Source of the DNA: Trissonchulus latispiculum
Lineage: Eukaryota; Nematoda; Enoplea; Enoplida; Ironidae
NCBI GenBank assembly: GCA_030248195.1
Contig: JASAND010031911.1
Span: 1 to 64,000 of the forward strand
DNA length: 64,000 nt
Direction of reading: 5' to 3'
In this document: in pieces, positions 43,921 through 64,000 of the stretch
Numbering within the stretch: position 1 is the stretch's first letter
Layout: the number at the start of each line of letters is the position of its first letter
The notes under the pieces: generated by a model
Seen by the model: the letters and a program-made list of their open reading frames with translations, nothing else
Told to the model about the DNA's origin: nothing
The model's database searches: none
Made by a program: the position numbers and the translations under genes

Positions 43921-45018
43921 TCAGACCATTTTCCTAAGCCTTTACGCTGCCAAAATTCTTCTTAAAGTACGTATATACTTTGGCGAGCTTTTTCTAAACA
44001 ACCCTGTTGCACTCGGACCACTCGGACCGCTTGGGCGCTTTGCGCTCTGGCCGCTCGCACTCTTCGGGCTCCTCGGGCCGCTCGGGCCATGACTCGGGCT
44101 TCAGGCTGGGGCCGTGAAGGGGGCTTCGGGTCGGGCTCGTCGGCCCGATGAGGATGCTTGGCTCGAGCCCGAGAAATTTCTTAACTGCACAACCCTATTC
44201 ACCATATTATTCTTCACTATACTATTACTATTTCACTACATAGGAGCTTAGGAATATAGGTTTGGAATGACTAGTTCATACGTCAAAATCTCTGCGCAGA
44301 ACGCTAACCTCATGTATCCCACAATCGGTTAGTAAGCTAGCCGGTGCTAACCGGTTGTAGGTGACAACTGGTCTGTTAGCCTTAGCTTAGCGCTATTAAA
44401 AGCACTATGCAAGCTAATGCAAACTGATCAATTGTCACCTACACCCGGTCAGCTTACTAACCCATTGTGGGGTACTTAAGGTTAGCCTTCTGCGCAGAGA
44501 ATTTTGACGTATGCATAGGACAAGGCAAAAAGGGCCAGTATTTTGTCAGCGCTCAGGGAAAAAGCTAGATTTGTATCCCGTGTAGATCCCGTGCGACGCT
44601 GCATAGATCTCTGAATGCAAGCAATGCCGTGTTCTAAAGTACTTATGCAACGAAACAAGCTACAAATGAAGCTTGCCACTAAACTAATGAAACTTGATTC
44701 TATGATGCTGCACCGGAGAACATAAGTTCAAGCAATTTTTAAGATCATCTGGCAATAAATTTGCCGTGGCTGGGAGGCCTTTCTTTTGGTGTGCAGCAGA
44801 GCTGTCTAGATTGGAGCTCAACTGCACAGACTGCTTCACTATGCAGGCCACTGCCCGGGAAAGCAAATTAGTTTAGGTCCAGGCCTCCCAGCGTGCACCG
44901 TGAGTATAATTAATTTCGACCACTCTCGTACCAGATCTTTATCAGACCATTTTTCTAAACGGTTACGCTGCCAAAACTTTCTTAAAGTATACGTATATAC
45001 TTTGGCGAGCTTTTTCTA
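43921..45018. repeat. Pair of 80-bp direct repeats
   Basis: ATCAGACCATTTTnCTAA ... TACGCTGCCAAAA ... TACGTATATACTTTGGCGAG ... TTTTTCTAAA occurs at about 43921-43998 and again at 44940-45018. They bracket about 940 bp containing a GC-rich Leu/Arg-like stretch and the 44277 palindrome. They may be remnants of longer terminal repeats. Confidence 0.6.
44277..44513. mobile_element. Palindromic MITE, CATACGTCAAAAT ends
   Basis: The left half (CATACGTCAAAATCTCTGCG, CAGAACGCTAACC, CACAATCGGTTAGTAAGCT) is the reverse complement of the right half with minor changes. Total 237 bp. The flanks do not show a clear target duplication, so the superfamily is undetermined. Confidence 0.7.
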
Positions 45019-45317
45019 AAAAACCCGGTTTTTTTTCTGTCCATTTTCTCCCTAACTGACCTTATAAAAAGTTGAAACTTTTGGTTTTCTCTTCCGTCCC
45101 GATTCCGAAAACGTGCCTGAAATGTCTGATCAACCAGAACCAGATGTTCTCCGTAAAAAACCCGGGGTTGCACAACCTTCTGACCCGACCCTTCGGGACG
45201 TCCCTCCCTACCTACCAGAGGACTGGAAAGGCTGAGTCCGCCGAAAATGACCCAAATCCAGTCGACCAGGGGCCTGGGCGATAAAAATCCTCGTTTAAAC
45301 TTCATTTTGGATTAGAA

Positions 45318-46523
45318 ATGAGGAACGACCATGACCTGACCATTGATCTAGCAGATGTGTCGTTGGCAGACCATGTAAGTCCTAAAACTTTCGCCCGTTG
45401 GCAGCGACACAAGGCGAAGATGTCGAGAATGCTCGACCACGGACGCATGGTTCGGGTGGATGCCCCCCACTGCAAAGGGCAGAGGAGGACCCTCCGACCA
45501 GATCCCAGAATGCTCTCCTACCCCCAATTCGCCCACGGGCCAAGTCGGACGGAGCTTCTATCCGACATAAAAGGAGTGCAAGCATCAAAATTGAAATTTT
45601 CCCCTCCTGTTGGGATTCCATGGGATGAAGCGGGGAATTTACACAAACCGCGCAGTTATCAGGATGTTGGTGCAAACCTATACCCCCAAAGTTCGTACCC
45701 TTCCACGTCTAGAAGCTCCGGTTTCCTACACCCCCTACCCATACCGCCTAATGAGAGGACCCCCACTCCCCCGTCCACTGGAGCTTCAGGGTATTCAAGG
45801 GTCCCGGAATGCCCTGGTCATCATATCCCAACAAAAACCACTCTCCAACCGATTTTGAAGGATACGATTCGTACAACCATGCTGATCATCTCAGAAGCAT
45901 CACAAGGGAAATGTGGGATTTCCTTTACCTGAACTACCCGGTGATCTATAAAGAATATAAAATATAAATACGAGGAGGTTTGCAGTGACCCTAAATGCAA
46001 ATATTGCATTAAATGGAAACGCCAGCGTAAACGGAGACAAGTATGGTTCCCTAGCCAGGAAATGATCATGGCGCATGGCGGTTTCCCAGGTGGGGGAAAT
46101 CTTGCCCGGGATGCCCAGGGCAAGCCTAGACCATACAAGTTCTGGAACCGTTGGCATAAACAGGTCAAACCTTTTGGAAATGGAGGAGCTCCGTCACCCA
46201 AAAGTACCCATTCCTCCCCAGAACGTACTGTGGCACAGGCTACAGTTACAGTCCCTACCCAAACCGAATTGTCCGATGATACCTTTTTGGATCCGTTTCA
46301 TCCTTTTCCCTCGCCAAGCCATACGGTAGCACAGGTTACGGCTAAACCCCCCACCCAAACCGAATTGTCAGATGATTATGTACCCATGGACCAACCCGAC
46401 ATTGCCCCAACTCCAATGCCCCCCTTAACTGGGGCTAATCTGGTACTGTTGGGTCAGAAGCGTGGCAAGCGCAGACAAGGATGCCGTCCAAGTGGCTTAC
46501 TCTTCTTCTTCCTATTTATATGA
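45318..46523 (+). pseudogene. Broken proline-rich ORF, probably retroelement
   Basis: A 204-codon frame (45318-45932, starting MRNDHDLTIDLADVSLADH) and a 153-codon frame (46062-46523) lie in the same phase and are separated by two TGA codons about 10 nt apart. Between them the frame reads VCSDPKCKYCIKWKRQRKRR, a Cys/basic cluster. The downstream part repeats a PTQTELSDD unit twice. Composition (GC-rich, Pro/Thr/Ser-rich) contrasts with the host genes and suits a structural or Gag-like retroelement protein. The 3' end runs into sequence like the right end of the CAAGAG-family elements (about 46490-46546). Confidence 0.5.
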
Positions 46524-46898
46524 GGGTTATGATCTCTTGTTACTATTGTTACGCCAGCTGTGTTTTGTGCAGATCCTAATTACAGTTTCAATCAAATTTC
46601 AGTGACTGCTTTGGGGATCTAATCCAGCTTATGTTGTTTGCAAATGTTTGAGTTTCAAATTCGATTGTAAGATTTTGTTGATATTTAAGTGAATTTTTTG
46701 AGAATTTCCCTTTGGTGCTTATTTGCAATCTTTAAATGTACATATAACGTCTTTCCAGATCTTCCGAATACGAACCTTGTATCTGTTGTCAATTTATTGA
46801 CTCGCCGTCATTTTAAAACATTATAAAACTGGCTAATCCTGTTATCCATTAATCGATAGTAATTTTCGGCGTGGGGCTCATCCGAAAATACTTTTGTA

Positions 46899-47332
46899 CA
46901 TAGGTTAACGCGGGGGGGGTCTGGGGGGGTCCAAGCCTCCCCAACCCGGACAAGGTACAAGCCCTATCTCCGTCGGGGACAAGGGGTAACGAAAAAATGG
47001 CCAAGGGGTAACCAAAAATAGCAGGGAAAAATCAGTTTTTACAGTAACATTTCAAAAAATTTCCGGCTTCGCCGGAATTTTTTAGCTAAAATGTTTAATT
47101 TTTCGGGAAAACCGGGTAAAATTTTTAAAATTTTTCCAAAAATTGAAGATTTTTGCAAATTTTGACCAAAAATTTCTAATTTTAATAAAATTAGCGTTAA
47201 GTTTTCGAAAAATTTTACAAAGTCTTTCTTGAGGTACAAGCCCCCCCTGAAAATTTTTGTTCAAGGTACAAGCCCCCTCAAAATTTTTTGGGGACAAGCC
47301 CCCCCCAGGACCCGACCCTATGTTAATCTATG
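46899..47332. mobile_element. hAT-type MITE, CATAGGTTAACG ends
   Basis: Starts CATAGGTTAACGCGGGGG and ends CCCTATGTTAATCTATG; CTTTTGTA is duplicated exactly at 46891-46898 and 47333-47340. 434 bp, with GGTACAAGCCC units near both ends and an AT-rich GGCGAAGCCG-free middle. No transposase frame. Confidence 0.85.
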
Positions 47333-47340
47333 CTTTTGTA

Positions 47341-48455
47341 TCATCACGTTTGTATTTATCAGACAATTAAGCAAGACCTTCTCCGATTTCGCTCATTTTC
47401 ACACATTTGTCAGTCCGTGTCACAACATGTCCAAACCAGGGACAAGAGCCAGCAGTTCTCAAATTTTCCACACGAGCAGAGCAGAGCCCCTACAGATGGG
47501 TACATCTGCCAGCATGCTGGTGTGATAATATTTTCGTCTGAACTTTTGTATGAAGCAGCAGCTCAGGGGATAATTAGCAATCCTTCTACTGGCTCAGATT
47601 AAAAACAGGGTCCTATAAACCGGAGAGAGACGACGAGAAAGAGAGAGGGTAACTGTGTCCAATATTGATCTGAAGGCTCTCAAAGCTTGCTCCCATCCTT
47701 TTGCTATAAAGCTAGCTTTAGCTCTGGAAAGCGTATCACAAAGCTATTGCCTGGGTTTCCGACATACTTCTGGAGCAGGCTCTGGTTAAGCCGGGTGGGC
47801 GGGATTTTTGAACTCTAGGACTGAGATGAGAATTAGGCTCTGACCTGCTTAGGACTAGGAGGGTTTCAGCTGTTTTAAGCTAGCATCTGAAGTCGTAGTT
47901 TCTATTGTGTCTCCATCCTAAATGATGATAGTAGAATTTTTCGCAAATTAAAATTTCCGTTGTCGAAGGCTTGTCAAATTAGCGGTTTGATGCTCACCCT
48001 GGACACTTTTCTTCAATTTGTATTCTGGTGTTTTTAACTGATTTACTAGATTTAACTTTTCCAATTAATCACACTGTTTGTGAAAACAATCACAACTTTA
48101 TAAAAAGTTCCAGACATTTTTCCCATACGAAAATATTTTCCAGACCAGAAATGTATAGCTGAATTTCCATGCAATTTTGTGTGATTTTCACCATCTCTAC
48201 AAATATGTAAGCACGTCCAGTTTTTACCAGCTGTAGCTTTAGTGAAACACACTCTCTCTCTAGCATTTTGCTAAGAAATATTCGTTTTTCACGTCACATG
48301 AATATAATTCCCAGATATATACAATTTTAGACTGCTCAATTATCCTTATTTTTTTTAGGAAGTCCGTGATTGGCTGACTGATAAGAATGGACTGTAGAGT
48401 AGATTAATTAATAGATTATAGTATTTTAATATTAATATTTTGGCCAAATGCAGCT
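47341..48455 (+). other. Upstream of SLC17, no firm gene
   Basis: A small frame MSKPGTRASSSQIFHTS (from 47428) and an overlapping 90-codon frame end near 47602. Neither has a recognisable domain. The region probably includes the SLC17 promoter and 5' UTR, but no TATA or initiator can be fixed. Confidence 0.4.
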
Positions 48456-58737
<10,282 letters not shown>

Positions 58738-60330
58738 CAACGGCTATGTCCAGCTAAAATTGAGAGCAAACATATTTGACCTGTTGCGCAAAATTTGGTT
58801 TACCAAACATTAGTTTTCCAGGATAATACTTTGTGATGAATTTCAAGAAAATTCATTTAATTTAAAATTATCAAAATGCGAAATAGAAAAAAATTAAATG
58901 CTGTTTTGGAATCTGCACAACTATAAAATTGGTCTCTAGGTACTTGATTTGATTTGTTTAATTGTTGCAATCTGCTGATCGATCGTATATCGTTGTAATG
59001 TTTAGGTTTTATATAAAATTTAAAATCTAAATCAATCATCTCAAGAAATTGAGAATCAATGTTTCATAAAATTTATACTGCCTTAGACGCACGTGATACA
59101 AGACAACTTAATATATATATAAATTTATAGCATTATTATTGATTGGTCTCAATGTTAGTGTTATTGGCTTTGAAGATTTTTATTTTTAACTGAACTTTTG
59201 TGCCCAAGCCAAAGATCTTGAATGTGTATATATTTGCGAATATTGTGGGTTATTTGTTGACCCCAATTTTCTGTCTTACGACCTTTATTGATTGAAACTT
59301 TAATTATTGACAATTTTGAATACTTTAAAATATATTAAGTTACTGCCCTCATTTCCAATTTTGACAATTTTGAATACTTTAACAATAGAAACCTGAGTGA
59401 CCAAATCTTCAAAACTTAATTAGCTGATTAATTTGATTTAATTTAATAGCTGATAACATTGGCTCTGAAACCTCATTTAAGTCATATCTGAAACACTGCA
59501 GTTTTGAAGAATGCATACTGTAAAAAGCGTGTTACCTATAAATAAATACCGTAAATCGTAAACTGGAAATGTATATATGTGTTTTCTTTTATGTTGTATC
59601 AAGAGTTGATAATAGGACAGCTTATCCTATTATGAACTCTTGGTTGTACTTATTTGTGTGAAATGCAGAAACATTGTATACTTGTAAACATATCCGTACT
59701 GTTATAATTGTGCTTTCTGTATGGACCAGCTAATTTAACGCATATAAGTGAACTGCTAAATAATGAATTAGAATAAAATTAAAATTTTACTTTTAAAAAT
59801 TTAAACCGTTAAAATTCCTTAAGCTTTAAAAATTTGTTTTGATTGGGTGCGAGATTTCGTCAATTTCTAAGATCGGAGCGAAAATTTCTAAGATTTGCGA
59901 AACAGATGGTAATTACCGCATCTCGCTTTATCTGTTTTTCTTTGTCTTTACTGTGACTTCAAGTAAACACGTGTTGTCGCTAGTCTAAATATATAATTTT
60001 GGAAAGTATATATCAGACACTTTTCCTGATTTAATTCCGATGAAAATTCTATTCACAAAAATTTAAATAAACAAATTATTTTATTCGTTCACTATTATTA
60101 CTTTTACTTCGAAATAAAGTAAATAATGAGAAAATAAAAATAAACAAACGAAATACTCAGCAATAACAAAATTTACTAAGATTTTGAAACTTAGTAATAA
60201 ACGGAAACATGATAAATAACAATATACTAAGTTTTAAGTAATAATAATTAGTTAAGCTCAGCAAAACCAATGCCAATTCCTTACTCATATATTCAATAAT
60301 AATAAACATAGCTACAAATCTCTTTCTTAG
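58738..60330. other. SLC17 3' flank, AT-rich, no further gene
   Basis: Presumably contains the 3' UTR; an AATAAA lies at about 59540 (CTATAAATAAATACC). No coding exon seen. Holds the 43-bp element at 59600. Confidence 0.45.
59600..59642. mobile_element. 43-bp miniature CAAGAG element
   Basis: CAAGAGTTGATAATAGGA, five bases, then TATCCTATTATGAACTCTTG: an almost perfect palindrome of two family-type ends. GTTGTAT (59593-59599) and GTTGTAC (59643-59649) form a 7-bp duplication with one mismatch. Confidence 0.7.
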
Positions 60331-60339
60331 CACTCAAGG

Positions 60340-60765
60340 GGAGAGGGGGTCATTGCTTAAATTTGTCTTCCATCTTCCAGGGGACTTTTGGGTTGTGATT
60401 AACGGGCCTTCGCAGAACCAGCTGCACAAAATACCAGAGGCCGTTTTTTGCACTATACCTCCGCTGAAAGGCCTACGGAAGGCAATGTCAACCAATAACA
60501 ACTCCTCAGAACAGGCGCATTGCATTTTGCCGGGGTTGCAGTTGCGTGCACGCCTGCAATCTGCAGACGGACTGCAGTCTTTGCAGTTTGGGGAGGCATT
60601 TAGCACTTTTTTTGCTGACATTAGGCAATCGTTGCTGCAGCGTGTGCTGCCTCGAAGCAACCTTTGTACTAACTAGACGGAGTTGTTGTTGACTTTTATC
60701 GCATTCGCCATAACGGTCGACCTTGGGGACCCTCTTTTGTGTTGGGTCTGCCAAGTTCGGTCAGG
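60340..60765. other. GC-richer island with open frames on both strands
   Basis: Much less AT-rich than its surroundings. The plus strand has 107 open codons (60353-60676). The minus strand has 108 (60660-60334), beginning with a Cys-rich run (CSNDC, NCKDCSPSADCRRARNC). Splice sites and a start cannot be fixed and no family is recognised. It may be an exon, a retrocopy or a repeat. Confidence 0.3.
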
Positions 60766-61064
60766 TTGTTTTTCCAGTTAAAGCACTAATGTTTTGCAGG
60801 CTTTGCACAAAACGTTTTGAAAGTTAACTACTTTTAAGTTGATTCTTCAAATGTTTTTAAGTTTTTGGCATAGCAGTAAATTTTACGTGCACGTTTGCAC
60901 GATTAGATCAGTTGAATAGTGGGCAAAGCTTGTCTCGAGGAAATTGTAAGTTATGGTGCAGTATGGTACAAATTAGAGTACACTGTCTCTCGGGTAAACA
61001 TAAAAAGAATGTAGTCATAATGAGATTAAATTTGTGAATTCATAGGTAACGGAAAAAGGCAATG

Positions 61065-61300
61065 GAAAGATTGATAAGCCTAATATGAGAGTTCAGCTGA
61101 CGACACGGTTGTATGGGATTAAGCACGTCTCACTGCAGTGTGGATGGGCCGTCGTTCGATTACCGGCCGGGGCCAATTCTTTACTTTTCATCCTGGGTGA
61201 AAAAAGCTGAATTTCCCCCTCTTCCCCTCTCCCTCTCCTAGGCCCTGGTTTCAAGGGTACACGGTGCCTAACATCTCCCGTCTATAGTTTAACGTAAAAG
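61065..61300 (+). mobile_element. tRNA-derived SINE, second copy of the 5035 family
   Basis: Shares TTCTTTA.TTTTCA, AAAAAGCTGAATTTCC, a CT-rich run, CCTAGG, GGTTTCAAGGGTACA and GGTGCCTAACA with 5035-5220. Its head has a B-box-like GTCGTTCGATTACCGGCCGG. The first 40 bp (GAAAGATTGATAAG ... GAGTTCAGCTGA) also occur at 4307-4345. Confidence 0.65.
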
Positions 61301-61559
61301 CGCTACACATGAACTGGGAAGGGAACAACCACGGTCAGCACCTCCTCGGCACAAAAACGGGCGTGCAGAAGCAGTGCCAAGCAAGGAGTGAAACTCCAAC
61401 GTTGGACACACTCAGATAATTGTGTTTGTGCCCTAGAAATAAAAACAGATGTCGGCTGCGAAGCCAGATAAAAACCTTTACTTTTTCTACAATTTTGAGT
61501 GATGATTAAATCTATTCAGTCCAGGTTCCGCGGTTAACGGTTAACGTTTCAAACTGTTT

Positions 61560-61695
61560 TGCCTTCCTTTCTACAAAGCTGTGGTTCCGCTGGAAATCGA
61601 ACCGCAGACGCTATGAGCTGCCGACAGGCATTACACCACCGAACCACTAGGGATAGCCGCATTGCTTCTACGTCTACTCTCTGTACATATGAGCT
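61560..61695 (-). mobile_element. tRNA-derived SINE, related to the Cys-like family
   Basis: Minus strand GTGGTTCGGTGGTGTAATGCC ... GCGGTTCGATTTCC; body TCTACTCTCTGTACATATGAG resembles the GCTCTCTGTACATATTG body at 5970-5990. Confidence 0.5.
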
Positions 61696-61974
61696 GAGAT
61701 GGAAATGACTCTGTAAAAAGGGTTTAGGCAGGAAGATAAACTGGTTGAAATGAAACAAATTGGGTTCTAGGCCATCTACCATACCAGTATCCGGTCGAAG
61801 CCGAGGTAAACTAAACTCAGTCACGCTTTGAACTTATCTCGAAAATAAACCGTTTGCATGTAACTTTAATTGCAGTTTATGCAAAAGATGAATTGCCCAG
61901 TTGCGTTACAGGCGTTACGTGCAGAACAGCTTTTACGCTGATAACCGAGAGCATGTACATAAGAAATCAAATTG

Positions 61975-62045
61975 TCGTAATTGTCACTTCAGCACCTGAA
62001 ACCCAAAAAATTCGAATGGGATTCGAACCCACAACTTGACCTGTC
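61975..62045 (-). mobile_element. SINE fragment of the 9240 family
   Basis: GTCACTTCAGCACCTGAAAC, AAAAAATTCGAATGGGATTCGAACCCACAAC: the body and B box of the 9240-9345 family, truncated before the A box. Confidence 0.55.
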
Positions 62046-63350
62046 GGCATATTCTTAACATTATGTAACTTTTCGACTCTATTGACTGTAACTAATGCAA
62101 CAATTTGTAATAATGTAATTATTGGAATTATAGACTATAAAATTCACGACGGAACCGAAATATTATCGACTCAATCTTTACTGTCTTATCTAATTTTATG
62201 CAATAACCCAATATATTTGAATTGCACCAATATATTCCATTAATTTAACATTATATACTTATTACTCAATAATTGATAATTAACTAATTAACATGGATGC
62301 TGCCCATTATCGGAGACATACATTGGCAAATGTGGACCACCTCCAGGCCCCACAATTTCCCAGAAGAAAATCCAGTTTTTCAGGTGATTTGAAAATTTAA
62401 AATTTAAGTTTAAATCTGCAGTTTCAGTTAGCTATCTGTAACACTGATGCCACGTAAAAATTTGAATTTAAGTATAAATCTACTGGAGTCATTTTTACCT
62501 GTTAATGGTAGTACCTGCCAAAATTGCTGTATCTCTCGTCGATGCTACAATTTTTGTCTTTCCGCACACAGCATTTGTGAAAGTTTCCCGGAATTCAAAA
62601 AACTATCAATTCATGTTTTCATCCATAGACATCACATCGCCCGTATTTATTAATTTCAAAAAGTGTCAAAACTACCAGTAAGTTTTTGACTAATTTAGTG
62701 CATAACGGCTGGTTTGTCCTACTTGAAACAGTGGTGGAGTTGAAATTGAAATCTGAAAAGCTCTTCAATAAGTTTTAATGAGAAATTGAATTTTAGAGAA
62801 TACGAACGAAGTTAGTGTAAAGTTTCAATTCCTTTCGACTTGAACACAGGAAGACAACTGAGTCGTTGAAACTTTTCTAATCCTGAACTAAGGGTCTTTT
62901 CAAGAAGATTAGAATTAATATTAACTCAATCCCTTTCTTGTATGAGATAAAAGGGGAAAACGCAAGTTTGAGTGGGGTTAGAAACACTTAGAATGGTTAA
63001 TTTTATCTCTACTCTATTCCACTCTACCCTTGCTTGAAAAGCCCCTATGTGATCCGAAATTTCAACGGTTTGCGTTGAGTCTTTGGGGGAGAGAATGAGC
63101 GAAATTAAATCTAAATTACATATTTTTACCAGGTCCCCCTAACTCATACAACTCGTTTGGGACGCACAATAGGAAATCAGTTCCTTTTTAGCTACCTGTC
63201 AACGGTTTATGCAAATAAATTGAACTTGTTCTGAAGCGCCTTTTCAACAACAACTTCATCAGCTCAGGTATCATTTGCGTCACATCTTGTTCCTTAAGTG
63301 GTTATTGTTTTGGGTCACACTCAAACACCTGCAAAAATTGCAGTTTTGTT
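62046..63350. other. Intergenic or UTR intron, no exon recognised
   Basis: AT-rich. It probably contains the intron ending in CTTTCCTTTCAG at 63363. No other structure supported. Confidence 0.4.
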
Positions 63351-63365
63351 GCTTTCCTTTCAGAG

Positions 63366-63509
63366 ATGATGAGCGAACGAGGAGCTGTAGGGAGCAAAAT
63401 CGACAAACAGACGCTGGGACTTATTGTAAACTTTAGCATTCTTCTGGTTCTACTGGGAATGCTCTACGTTTTCTGCCAGCTGGCGCAGCCAGTTAATAAA
63501 GGCGATTGA
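63366..63509 (+). CDS. 47-residue single-pass membrane micropeptide
   Basis: Follows a strong acceptor (TTGCTTTCCTTTCAG, ending 63363) with ATGATG at 63366-63371 and a TGA at 63507-63509. The peptide starts MMSERGAVGSKIDKQ, has one helix (LGLIVNFSILLVLLGMLYVF) and ends CQLAQPVNKGD. A consensus donor (GTGAGT) begins two bases after the stop, so the 3' UTR is probably spliced. Base composition is richer in GC than the surroundings. The size and single helix resemble regulatory micropeptides such as SERCA-binding or small integral membrane proteins, but no family is recognised and function is unknown. Confidence 0.65.
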   Translation: MMSERGAVGSKIDKQTLGLIVNFSILLVLLGMLYVFCQLAQPVNKGD

Positions 63510-63571
63510 AGTGAGTTGTGTTTAATTGTTTTTCAAGTTAAATATCCTTTCGTCATTTTCTCTTCCCCAAG

Positions 63572-63917
63572 AGCTAAATGCGTTCAAAAATTGAAGTTAT
63601 GTCCTTCAACGGTCCAGTCAACATTCACACTGTTGAAGCTACCGTAAGTGTTGTTTCAGTAACCGATTGTGGTTTAAGTTTTTTGTCAAGGTGCTCAGCA
63701 TTTGTCAGGCACTCATCGAGGCCTATGGAATGCTGCCCTCCGCGACCCGTTCAGAAAATGGACAAAAGACAGAGAGGCAAAGGTCGAGGATAGAAAATGT
63801 GACCTCCATGCAGTTCCGACGTACGGTTACTTCAGTCGCCCCCAGGGCAACCTTATAGACCTGCCAACATTGGTCGGTCCCCGCAGATTAACAGCGACTA
63901 GGATGGCGGAAGTCTAA
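63572..63917 (+). other. Possible exon(s) downstream of the micropeptide
   Basis: 63572-63643 is bounded by a CTTCCCCAAG acceptor and a GTAAGT donor and contains an open frame starting MRSKIEVMSFNG. From about 63680, three frames are open. The one ending at 63917 (RDPFRKWTKDREAKVEDRK, then GYFSRPQGNLIDLPTLVGPR) looks the most protein-like. I cannot establish how these pieces join or whether they belong to the same transcript as the micropeptide. Confidence 0.35.
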
Positions 63918-64000
63918 TACCCCACTCGGAAAGGCAAAAGGAAAATAGAATTGGCTGCAGAAAGAAGTCGGTGGGAGCTTCGAAAATTGCAGCCTTCATC

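Overview
The window is animal genomic DNA, most likely from an arthropod or a related invertebrate. It is AT-rich, its genes are split by short GT-AG introns, it carries many tRNA-derived SINEs and small inverted-repeat transposons, and its solute carriers and four-helix membrane protein are metazoan in type. I found no bacterial operons, rRNA, CRISPR array or convincing functional tRNA gene. The species cannot be named from the sequence.

Protein genes, left to right. (1) A two-exon secreted cysteine-rich protein on the minus strand (1633-3050). (2) A complete seven-exon four-transmembrane protein on the plus strand (6794-9892). (3) An SLC15/POT oligopeptide transporter on the minus strand (10396-21011), convergent with gene 2; 15 exons are visible, but the N-terminal third is missing and a retrotransposon lies directly upstream. 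(4) Three paralogous genes for short secreted Cys-rich precursors on the plus strand (23742, 29721, 31438), in a locally duplicated cluster. (5) A complete 12-exon SLC17 (sialin/VGLUT/NaPi) transporter on the plus strand (48456-58737). (6) A 47-residue single-pass membrane micropeptide on the plus strand near the right edge (63366-63509). Where exon boundaries are given, I checked that the codon phases join and that the exon lengths sum correctly.

Most of the rest is mobile DNA. Between the peptide cluster and SLC17 lies a block of about 13 kb. It holds a 4.4-kb element with two 1.58-kb inverted arms and a 9-bp target duplication, a decayed minus-strand gag-protease retroelement with a hAT-like element inserted in it, and a broken proline-rich plus-strand ORF. 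Several non-autonomous elements have ends and target-site duplications that can be read exactly: TTA (PIF/Harbinger type), TTAA (piggyBac/Kolobok type), 8 bp (hAT type), and a family with 7-bp duplications and CAAGAG...CTCTTG ends whose smallest members are only 42-43 bp. An internally deleted Ty3-type LTR element at 21469-23420 retains gag, protease and the integrase tail.

The items I rate most interesting are the Cys-rich peptide cluster with its predicted dibasic/amidation processing, the long-armed foldback element, the 43-bp miniature elements, the TTAA element caught inside a SINE, the extra copy of an SLC15 exon, the missing SLC15 N-terminus, and the membrane micropeptide.
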